A stretch of DNA of 16,847 nucleotides, taken from assembly GCA_003661745.1 (NCBI GenBank), contig QMWS01000006.1, positions 1 through 16,847 on the forward strand, in the 5' to 3' direction. Position numbers and translations under genes: made by a program. Origin of the DNA: Thermoprotei archaeon. Its GTDB lineage: Archaea > Thermoproteota > Thermoprotei_A > Sulfolobales > NBVN01. Below, piece by piece: positions 5,984 to 12,215 of this stretch. Under the pieces are notes generated by a model that was not told where the DNA came from, ran no database searches, and was given only the letters and a program-made list of their open reading frames with translations. The first letter of the stretch is position 1. Every line of letters begins with the position of its first letter.

Positions 5984-7078
5984 TTACAGTATTCCAACAG
6001 TATTCCCTATGCCAACAAGAATCACGCTCTCGCCTTCCCGTACCTTCTCCCTAATTATTTTCTTGACTATCTCAACAGCCCTCTGAACACCTTCATAAAT
6101 CTTCTTGGTCATCGTGTTCAGAGCCTCCGCATCACTCATCTTGACAACAACTGCTTCTAGAGGTATTGAGTACTTAGTAGCCGTTCTCTCAATAGCTATC
6201 TTCTCAGGCCCTGGATCACCTATTGCTGCACCAACACCGTAGGCTACTTCACCTGTTTCTTCGCTCTCGAGCCTTAAGGCTGCATCAACAGTTATTATCC
6301 TAGCAACCTTACCGCCCAATCTCTCAACAACCTTCTCTACCGCCTCACCAGGCCACCCAACCGTAGCACCCGGGCCCCTCGCTTTAATAACGTAGAGTTT
6401 CCTTCCCTCAAACTCAGTAATGTAGAGGTCGGTCTCCTCAGCTACCTCCTCAGGCTTCGCATTACCGATAAAGTGCCTCGCTACTAAGGGCCCTACACCG
6501 TCACCTACCGGCGTTCCCTTCAGAAACGCATCTATCGCATCGTTATACGACCTAACTAACCTGAGTATTTGCGGCATTTCCAAGGCTAGCTGCATGACAA
6601 GTACCCAGTTGCTGTACTTTAAGCCAAGCTGGAAGTAGTGCCTCACTATCTTATTTATCAATCTAATGACGGACACTATCTCAAGTAAGACTTCAGTATT
6701 ATTACGCTTCCACAGCTCAATATTGCCCAGCCTCTCACTAACATATGCCTTAACCGCCGCATTACGTACCCTGAGTAAGTGCTTTAGCCTCCTTATTATG
6801 TCGGTTGGCTCCTTACTTACTGGCTCAATAACGAAGAAGTTATCTAGGAAGTTCTCCATGAACTCTCTTGGATTACTCACACCCAACTTGCTTAGATACG
6901 CTATCGCTCTCCTCCTACTCTCATTCTCGATTTCAGATAGCTGATATAGTCTCTTCCTAATGAAAGAGGCCCATCTCCAGAGCTGCATTTTCTGAGGTAT
7001 ATCGGTGAAGTTGAGAAATAATGAGGTAAGTATTAATAGTACGAGCAGTGTTGATGCCCAGTCACTACTGCCATCCAT
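5984..7078 (-). CDS. DUF1512-like membrane-anchored protein
   Basis: A 364-residue protein whose overall layout matches DUF1512, a crenarchaeal family of unknown function; I assign it from memory of the family. Residues 8-23 form a single N-terminal transmembrane helix. A helical region with many basic residues follows to about residue 210. The C-terminal domain is alpha/beta and glycine-rich, with YVIKARGPGATVGWPGEAVE, DAALRLE, GVGAAIGDPGPEK and a final VILVGIGNTVGIL, which suggests a nucleotide- or phosphate-binding fold but no recognisable catalytic motif. ATG 7078 is preceded by GGGGGAG as Shine-Dalgarno. It lies 48 bp downstream of the methionine aminopeptidase gene, with an A/T-rich stretch between that could hold its own promoter. 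Confidence 0.8.
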   Translation of the reverse strand: MDGSSDWASTLLVLLILTSLFLNFTDIPQKMQLWRWASFIRKRLYQLSEIENESRRRAIAYLSKLGVSNPREFMENFLDNFFVIEPVSKEPTDIIRRLKHLLRVRNAAVKAYVSERLGNIELWKRNNTEVLLEIVSVIRLINKIVRHYFQLGLKYSNWVLVMQLALEMPQILRLVRSYNDAIDAFLKGTPVGDGVGPLVARHFIGNAKPEEVAEETDLYITEFEGRKLYVIKARGPGATVGWPGEAVEKVVERLGGKVARIITVDAALRLESEETGEVAYGVGAAIGDPGPEKIAIERTATKYSIPLEAVVVKMSDAEALNTMTKKIYEGVQRAVEIVKKIIREKVREGESVILVGIGNTVGIL

Positions 7079-7126
7079 TCACGTACTCCCCCACGATTAA
7101 AATTTAACGGGAAGTAATAAACAACT

Positions 7127-8062
7127 TCACCTCCCGCCTGAGAGCTCAGGATTGCTTGTAACTATGACACCTTCCTTACTTATGTAGATTGTTTCCTCAA
7201 ACTGTGAGACAGCTCCTGCCCTAATCTCTACTAGTACCGGGTACTGCCTCAGGTATCCCTTACGGACTAAACTCCTCATAACGTTTCTTAAGCTAGCTAC
7301 GTCCTCAATGACGTCCCTCAGCCACCTCTCACAAAATGGCAGTGTCTTAAACCTCTCACTAATTACCTCTAGCACCTTCCTCTCATCGTCGGTAAGCCCA
7401 AATCCAAGCTTAGTTTTCTTTAGTGCGTAGATTTGAACTTGTCTTAATTCGGTTACTGCACCCTTTCCATCTGTGGCGAACGGCTCGATGGCGTATGCCC
7501 GCCCTACCCTGAACTTACCGTGACTTATAGGGTCCTTGAAATTTGGTATAATGTCACCTGCGTGAATGTTATACCGGTCGAGGCTATGGCCACTTAAGTT
7601 TTTGATTACCTTAAAACCATACTTCCTAATAGTACTCTCTATTACTGCACCTACGTCAGAGAACCTTACTCCAGGGCTTACTGCCAAAATTGCCTTTTCT
7701 AAAGCATCACTAGCTGCCTCAGCTAATTTCCCTAACTTGTCATTAAAAACAAGCGTTATTGCTGTATCGGCTATGTATCCGTTGACGTGAACACCTATAT
7801 CAACCTTAACTATCGAGTCCTCGGGAATTACCTCACCATCGTCTATTAGCGGTGTCCTATGAGCCGCTATCTCATTCACCGATATGTTGAGGGGAAACGC
7901 TGGCTGCGCATTTAGCTCCCTGATGTAGGATTCTACTTTCTCGGCTACTTCAACTAACTTAATACCGGGCTTCACTAACTTCTCAACATAATCCTTAACC
8001 CTATAACTTATCTCGCCAGCCTTAATGTAGTTCTTAATTTCCTCTTCTGACGTCCTACACAC
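7127..8062 (-). CDS. map: Methionine aminopeptidase, type 2 (archaeal)
   Basis: This cytoplasmic metalloprotease removes the initiator methionine from nascent proteins. All five metal ligands of the pita-bread fold are present: D88 (VDIG), D99 (ADTA), H159 (SGHSL), E193 (AIEPF) and E289 (QFEET). H68 in NEIAAHRTP and H167 in YNIHAG match substrate-pocket histidines. The inserted helical subdomain at about 220-280 places it in type 2, and the length of 311 is close to other archaeal enzymes (about 295-300). The start is GTG 8062 with an A/T-rich TATA-like TAAATACAT about 32 bp upstream, so the mRNA is nearly leaderless. It is divergent from the hydrolase gene and probably heads an operon with the DUF1512 gene. 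Confidence 0.96.
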   Translation of the reverse strand: MCRTSEEEIKNYIKAGEISYRVKDYVEKLVKPGIKLVEVAEKVESYIRELNAQPAFPLNISVNEIAAHRTPLIDDGEVIPEDSIVKVDIGVHVNGYIADTAITLVFNDKLGKLAEAASDALEKAILAVSPGVRFSDVGAVIESTIRKYGFKVIKNLSGHSLDRYNIHAGDIIPNFKDPISHGKFRVGRAYAIEPFATDGKGAVTELRQVQIYALKKTKLGFGLTDDERKVLEVISERFKTLPFCERWLRDVIEDVASLRNVMRSLVRKGYLRQYPVLVEIRAGAVSQFEETIYISKEGVIVTSNPELSGGR

Positions 8063-8154
8063 CCTACGCTAATCAATAATCGAGGGTTTTATGTATTTAC
8101 TACTAACGCAATATTTATCCCTCCTATCTCAATTAATTGGTGGGTGTCTAGCTG

Positions 8155-8841
8155 ATGGTCAAGGTTCGGTGGCTTGGACACGCGGCCTTTCTAGTAACGG
8201 TGGGGGCAAAGAAGTTCCTCATAGACCCATGGATTGAAAACCCGAAATCACCTGTAAGTGTTGACGAGATAGCTAATGAGCCAGATTACATTGTAGTTAC
8301 ACACCAGCATCTCGATCACTTAGGGAACGCCGTAGACATAATGAAGAAGAATAAGAGGTCTAAGTTTGTTGCTATATTTGAGATAGCCAACTATGTTGCT
8401 GAGCAGGTTGGCGACGAGACCCGTGTCATCGGGGCTAACATTGGCGGCCCCATAGATCTAGGTGACGGCTACACCGCTATACTAACTCCTGCACTACACT
8501 CAAGCGAGAGAGGAAGTCCTACAGGAGTGGTCTTTGGTAGGGAGGGTGAGTACGTGTACCATGCAGGAGACACTGGCCTAACGTATGACATGAAATTAGT
8601 AGGTGAGCTATATAAACCGCTAGTCGCCATTCTCCCAATAGGCGGACACTTTACAATGGGACCCATGGAGGCCGCTAAGGCTGTTGAATTAATAAGACCA
8701 AAATATGCGATACCAATGCATTATCACACATTCCCAGTAATTAAGGGTGACCCGAAAGAATTTGAGAGCTACGTTAGGAAATACGCACCTGAGGTCAAAG
8801 TAATTATCCTAAATCCAGGAGAGGAAATCGAACTTAAGTAG
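8155..8841 (+). CDS. Metallo-beta-lactamase-fold hydrolase (UPF0173)
   Basis: A 228-residue cytoplasmic metal-dependent hydrolase of the UPF0173/UlaG-like type. Zinc ligands are H50-x-H52-x-D54-H55 (THQHLDHLG), H115 (ALHS), D139 (HAGDTG), and probably H165 (IGGHFTMGP) and H189 (MHYHTFP). The N-terminal WLGHAAF and the FLIDPWIENP segment are typical of this branch. Length is normal. The substrate is not established for archaeal members. ATG 8155 follows GGTGGGTG at 8139-8146 (Shine-Dalgarno) and TATA-like ATATTTATCC at 8111-8120. Confidence 0.93.
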   Translation: MVKVRWLGHAAFLVTVGAKKFLIDPWIENPKSPVSVDEIANEPDYIVVTHQHLDHLGNAVDIMKKNKRSKFVAIFEIANYVAEQVGDETRVIGANIGGPIDLGDGYTAILTPALHSSERGSPTGVVFGREGEYVYHAGDTGLTYDMKLVGELYKPLVAILPIGGHFTMGPMEAAKAVELIRPKYAIPMHYHTFPVIKGDPKEFESYVRKYAPEVKVIILNPGEEIELK

Positions 8842-8939
8842 TTTTAGTATATGGTCGAATTAAACTTCTTAAATTTTCACTCAAATAAATACGCATTAAT
8901 AAACAATTCCCAAAATCAGTTACTGCTTCACTAAATAGC

Positions 8940-8990
8940 TCAGACCTGCGCGGGGACCTCACCACTCGGTCCTTTCGAGCATCATCATCT
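8940..8990 (-). ncRNA. Candidate C/D box guide sRNA
   Basis: On the minus strand a perfect C box ATGATGA (8988-8982) and a perfect D box CTGA (8943-8940) are 49 nt apart end to end, the size of an archaeal C/D sRNA. Between them lie CCGA (8969-8966) as a one-mismatch D' box and GTGGTGA (8965-8959) as a one-mismatch C' box. The two guide stretches would be TGCTCGAAAGGA and GGTCCCCGCGCAGGT. D' and C' touch, whereas a spacer of several bases is usual, and I see no strong terminal stem, so this is a good but unproven candidate. A TATA box sits 25 bp upstream of the 5' end. Such RNAs guide 2'-O-methylation of rRNA or tRNA with Nop5, fibrillarin and L7Ae. Confidence 0.6.
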
Positions 8991-9010
8991 AAACATATAC
9001 TCATAATTTA

Positions 9011-9020
9011 CCTTATAAAT
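9011..9020. promoter_or_regulatory. Shared bidirectional TATA box
   Basis: CCTTATAAAT reads as TTATAAAT rightward and ATTTATAA leftward. Its centre is 24 bp before the ATG of the ubiX-like gene, implying a leaderless mRNA, and about 25 bp before the 5' end of the C/D sRNA candidate on the other strand. One element may therefore serve both genes. Confidence 0.5.
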
Positions 9021-9039
9021 GAAGTACCCGACCTAATTC

Positions 9040-9660
9040 ATGGGGAAATTCGTGAGAATTGCTGTATGCCTAACTGGCGCTAGTGGCATTGTTTATGGGT
9101 TAAAGCTGATTGATGAGCTATGGAAGAGAAACCATGAGATCTACGTTGTTATTAGTAGAAACGCTCTACTAGTTTCGGAGTCCGAGTGCTTTAATGAAAA
9201 TAAGCTACTTGATTTTATCCAAACTAGAGCTGAGGAAAGTTATATGGACAACGACCTCACATCGCCTTTAGCTTCATCTTCATTTATACTCGATGCTGTT
9301 GTCATTGCACCTTGTTCGCTGAAGACGCTATCTGATATTTCATCATCTCACCAGAGCAACTTAGTAAGTAGAGTTGCATGTAATGCCCTGCGCTTAAGGA
9401 AGAAAGTTGTACTACTTATTAGGGAAACACCGCTGAGTACCATCGACATATTGAACATGCTTAAGGCATCAGTAGCAGGAGCAGTAATAATGCCTGCTTC
9501 ACCAGCTTTCTACGGCAACATTGCTTCCCTTAGCGACGCAGTTAACTTTATTGTAGGCAAGATACTTGATGTCTTAGGCATAGAGAACGATCTCTATACT
9601 AGGTGGAGCGGTACGCGCACTAGTCAGCAAAGGTCTCTCTGCGACCTACTCTTCGGCTGA
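9040..9660 (+). CDS. ubiX: UbiX-like flavin prenyltransferase
   Basis: This family transfers dimethylallyl to FMN to make prenylated FMN, the cofactor of UbiD-type decarboxylases. Visible motifs: an N-terminal Rossmann-like TGASG (residues 12-16), APCSLKT (90-96), RETPLS (128-133) and GAVIMPASPAFY (147-158), all in family order. Length (206) is typical. The usual ADNLIxRAADV segment is changed to QSNLVSRVACN, and the C-terminal tail is short and polar. No UbiD partner is in the window. ATG 9040 lies 24 bp after a TATA centre with no Shine-Dalgarno, consistent with a leaderless start. The last 41 bp overlap the convergent eight-cysteine gene. Confidence 0.92.
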   Translation: MGKFVRIAVCLTGASGIVYGLKLIDELWKRNHEIYVVISRNALLVSESECFNENKLLDFIQTRAEESYMDNDLTSPLASSSFILDAVVIAPCSLKTLSDISSSHQSNLVSRVACNALRLRKKVVLLIRETPLSTIDILNMLKASVAGAVIMPASPAFYGNIASLSDAVNFIVGKILDVLGIENDLYTRWSGTRTSQQRSLCDLLFG

Positions 9661-10009
9661 GCAGATCCCTGACCCTGTTATCCAGGGATTCCTTCTCAAC
9701 CTCCTTAAGAAATTCATCACCACTCTCTCTAAACTTAATAGCGTACGCGCATGTCCCGTCAGGTAGCAGTGCTCTCCTCTCGCAGAATGCGAATTGGCAC
9801 TTAACGCCTAGGCACTGATCGCCAATCCACCTGCACATTGCCACCTTCTGCACGTGACCCTTAACAACCTTATTTACGACCACTAAGGCATTCTTAGAAC
9901 ACTTAAAGAACGGACACAGCGGATTACACTGCTTTCCTAGAGGCATAGGTGTCGCCGGTCTAGGTGGATGCCTCCTACCTCTATCAGAATGCCTGCCATG
10001 TGGCTTCAA
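9620..10009 (-). CDS. Eight-cysteine protein with basic N-terminal tail
   Basis: A 129-residue protein with a very basic, proline- and histidine-rich tail (residues 1-25, MKPHGRHSDRGRRHPPRP) and then eight cysteines at 28, 32, 37, 59, 66, 71, 76 and 87. The spacing suits two zinc sites or an Fe-S cluster; no known signature fits exactly. The tail may bind nucleic acid. The start is TTG 10009: a near-perfect Shine-Dalgarno GGTGAT (10020-10015) lies five bases upstream, and TTTAAAAATA at 10035-10026 is a TATA box. Its 3' end overlaps the convergent ubiX-like gene by 41 bp. Unknown function; not a family I can name. Confidence 0.75.
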   Translation of the reverse strand: MKPHGRHSDRGRRHPPRPATPMPLGKQCNPLCPFFKCSKNALVVVNKVVKGHVQKVAMCRWIGDQCLGVKCQFAFCERRALLPDGTCAYAIKFRESGDEFLKEVEKESLDNRVRDLLSRRVGRRETFAD

Positions 10010-10051
10010 ACCGCATCACCGTGACTATTTTTAAACTACCCCAAGATGTGT

Positions 10052-10606
10052 TTAGGGTCGAAGCCATTTAAACATTATGTATTTCCACTCATTACTCGGG
10101 TACGTAACAGCTAGGAGCAAATATTTCCTAACACTATGCGCCACCCTACCCCACCCAACTAGATCGCCAGGGTCTATACTCTCGCTGTAACTAATTACTT
10201 TCACAATAAATGGCGCGTGTTCTAGCCCAGGTCTCGTCTTATAGATGGCAAAGTCCGCGCCATACTTAAGCGCAGACCTAACTGTGAGGCCACGACTCCT
10301 TAATTCCTTGTATATAGGGTAGAGGTTGTCAAAGCTAGGCATTACTGACTTCGCAAGATTCTTCAATTCATCGATACTTAATTTTCTCTCGCCTTCGTAA
10401 ACATCCACGATGCCTGCTTCAGCTAAGTATAATACTTCCAATAGTGAGAGCTCTATCGGCTCATTTATCTCGGTAGTCTTAGGCTTCCTAATACCTACTG
10501 GCTTCCCGAAGTAACCCTTAGAGAATATGCACCTAGCGAAAGGGACATCAAATATTATTGCTTTAGAACCTATGAGATACGCCTTACCCTTACCACACGT
10601 CCTCAG
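10052..10606 (-). CDS. endA: tRNA-splicing endonuclease, EndA-type subunit, with no standard start codon
   Basis: EndA cuts the bulge-helix-bulge of archaeal pre-tRNAs. The catalytic C-terminal domain is complete: YGADFAIY (Y67), PGLEHAPFIV (H75) and SVRKYLLLA (K106), numbering from a TTG at 10441, followed by the typical end YIMFKWLRP. Upstream of that TTG the same frame continues with the conserved N-terminal domain: GKAYLIGSK, IFSKGYFGKPVGI and PIELSLLEVLYLAE. A start at 10441 would remove about 55 residues of this domain. No ATG, GTG or TTG occurs in frame upstream. CTG at 10606, one base after the stop of the DUF47 gene, would give 184 residues, as in Sulfolobus; ATA at 10615 is another option. 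The coordinates assume CTG. The conservative call would be 10052-10441. Confidence 0.85.
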   Translation of the reverse strand: MRTCGKGKAYLIGSKAIIFDVPFARCIFSKGYFGKPVGIRKPKTTEINEPIELSLLEVLYLAEAGIVDVYEGERKLSIDELKNLAKSVMPSFDNLYPIYKELRSRGLTVRSALKYGADFAIYKTRPGLEHAPFIVKVISYSESIDPGDLVGWGRVAHSVRKYLLLAVTYPSNEWKYIMFKWLRP

Positions 10607-10607
10607 C

Positions 10608-11300
10608 TTATCTATGAATTGAGATGAACCTGATATAAGTCCCCACCCTCTTCATTATGTCCGCTGAATCCTCGAGCTTATCGAATAGTTCCTTGAGGAG
10701 TATTAGAGCGCCTACGTCCTTGCTGTAGTGCTTAATTATCTCCAAGCCGCTTTCCCTATAGTACTCATCAACAGCATTTTCTACCTTAAGCAACTCTATG
10801 TAGAGTTCGCGAATGTATTTTTGGTCGGCTCTTATCTTCTCTAACATAGCCCTGACTTTAGAAACCATATCTATTATCTTTCTGACGGTTTCATCCAGCT
10901 CAGCATAGAGCCTATCAGGCAGCCTCTCAAACTCCTTTGTATTGAGGAGTAAGTTTCTATATGCTGCTGCCTCTGCGTGCTCAGCAGCCCTAACTATGTC
11001 TTGTATTAAGTACAAGTAGATGTCCTTAAATGTTAGGATAGGTGATACCTTAATCACGTAATCCATCAGACTTATTGAGGTATTCTCAATATTGTCCTTA
11101 ATGCTCTTTATCCTTCTGTGCCTCTTATCTACAGCTATAGCTTTCCCTTCATCTAGATCCTTAACCATGAATAGCAACTCCCTAAAGCACTCCTCAAGCT
11201 CCCTTAACATAGCATGTAGCTGCTCAATTATGTTGGTCTCAGCTATACTTTCCTGCTCTCCTGACTCACTATATCTGATGATCTCATCTGCCATCATCAT
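10608..11300 (-). CDS. DUF47 / PhoU-like protein
   Basis: A 230-residue all-helical protein of the DUF47 family, relatives of PhoU that often accompany Pit-type phosphate transporters and bind metal through acidic residues. Support comes from the helical-bundle pattern with E/D-rich turns: ELEECFRELLFMVKDL near residues 34-49, a central AAEHAEAAAYRN segment, and a C-terminal KELFDKLEDSADIMKRV, which is the typical last helix (E..aD....i). No transporter gene is nearby, so its partner is elsewhere. The start is ATG 11300, with two more ATG codons immediately following. ATATAAAATATG at about 11330 is a good TATA box, so it likely has its own promoter while leading directly into endA. Confidence 0.85.
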   Translation of the reverse strand: MMMADEIIRYSESGEQESIAETNIIEQLHAMLRELEECFRELLFMVKDLDEGKAIAVDKRHRRIKSIKDNIENTSISLMDYVIKVSPILTFKDIYLYLIQDIVRAAEHAEAAAYRNLLLNTKEFERLPDRLYAELDETVRKIIDMVSKVRAMLEKIRADQKYIRELYIELLKVENAVDEYYRESGLEIIKHYSKDVGALILLKELFDKLEDSADIMKRVGTYIRFISIHR

Positions 11301-11361
11301 GCCCGTTAAGGTAATAGAGTGTCATATTTTATATTTTTATGTTTGCCCTCACAAACTCTAT

Positions 11362-11769
11362 TTATTGTTGTAAGGATGTAAGCACTTCAGAAATAAGTTT
11401 ACCTAATTGATTAACCTCCTTAAGATCCTCTTCTATACTCTTGATTAAATTCTCTTCAATACCATTCCTACGCATCAACATGATTATTTTTCTAAGAAGC
11501 TCCTGTTCATCATTGACTGAAACCAGAAACGTGAATTCCATCAATGTTATTAACGAGTCCCTAAGCTCTTGCGGCATCTTTATTGGAGATCCAACAACTC
11601 TCACGTAAGCCCTCCTCGTCCTCCTTAATTCCATCAGCGTTGCCTGCAAATCACTATATTGTATCCTACCTCTACCGTAATCCCTCACCTGCTTTCTAAG
11701 CTTCCTGAGCAACTTATCTCTCTTAAGTGTTAAAGATTCAATATTCTTGTAAAGTACTGCGTCATCCAT
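11362..11769 (-). CDS. Hypothetical coiled-coil protein, 135 aa
   Basis: A helical, highly charged protein with no cysteines. The N-terminal 55 residues are strongly basic (LKRDKLLRKLRKQVRD and ELRRTRRAYVRV), suggesting RNA or protein binding; the C-terminal 45 residues are acidic heptad-like helices. ATG 11769 begins three bases after the stop of the upstream 120-aa gene, so they form an operon. I do not recognise a family. Confidence 0.72.
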   Translation of the reverse strand: MDDAVLYKNIESLTLKRDKLLRKLRKQVRDYGRGRIQYSDLQATLMELRRTRRAYVRVVGSPIKMPQELRDSLITLMEFTFLVSVNDEQELLRKIIMLMRRNGIEENLIKSIEEDLKEVNQLGKLISEVLTSLQQ

Positions 11770-11772
11770 TAC

Positions 11773-12135
11773 CTAAGCTCCCCTAACTGTAGCTAGTGTA
11801 TTATCAGCGACACCGCGTTCTTTCATTACCTCCTCACTAACCCAAACCTCATTAACCGGTACCTTATCATCAAGTACTGCCTTAAAACGCATCTTCTTCT
11901 TACCTGGCACTGATAACTCAGCAACCTCCTTAATGCTCAGTTCTTGGGCTAGCGAAGGCGATATATGGAGCTCGCCCTCTTTAATATCTGGCTTCAGCCT
12001 AACTCTAATCCTTCTCTCCTTAACTTTAGGGCCTTCCCTTTTCCTTAACTGAGTAGCTGGCGGTATAACAGCTACAAGAGCCTTTATATCGCGTTTCTTA
12101 CCCTCCTCAGCAGCCTTCTCACTCACTACATACAC
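11773..12135 (-). CDS. Conserved-looking small beta-barrel-like protein, 120 aa
   Basis: After a basic N-terminal region (about residues 13-50) the protein is beta-rich, with pairs such as GELHISPSLAQELSIKEVAELSV and NEVWVSEEVMKERGVADNTLATV. The repeated strand-helix-'lgi.d...V.V' arrangement recalls double-psi or AbrB-like barrels; this is inference, not a family match. The start is GTG 12135, or GTG 12126 with AGGTG as Shine-Dalgarno. TATA-like ATAAAATAAAAAC lies near 12168-12156. It lies 81 bp after the glycyl-tRNA synthetase gene in the same direction. Confidence 0.72.
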   Translation of the reverse strand: MYVVSEKAAEEGKKRDIKALVAVIPPATQLRKREGPKVKERRIRVRLKPDIKEGELHISPSLAQELSIKEVAELSVPGKKKMRFKAVLDDKVPVNEVWVSEEVMKERGVADNTLATVRGA

Positions 12136-12215
12136 CTTGTAATGTACTCTTAATGGGGTTTTTATTTTATGATGTATTTAGACGTAAAATACTAGAGCAG
12201 GCTAAGTATCATTAG

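Larger units (their letters stand above)
8842..9039. other. Intergenic region holding an sRNA candidate and a divergent promoter
   Basis: No protein gene is visible. The first 98 bp are A/T-rich and unremarkable. From 8940 the base composition changes abruptly to G/C-rich for about 50 bp, which is unusual between genes here and coincides with a C/D box RNA pattern on the minus strand. The rest is the promoter of the ubiX-like gene. Confidence 0.6.

Noticed and set aside
6666..6944. 92-codon plus-strand frame inside the DUF1512 gene
   Set aside because: A low-complexity, serine/leucine-rich antisense shadow of a well-supported gene. The same applies to plus-strand frames inside map, glyS, the metallophosphoesterase and DUF47 genes.
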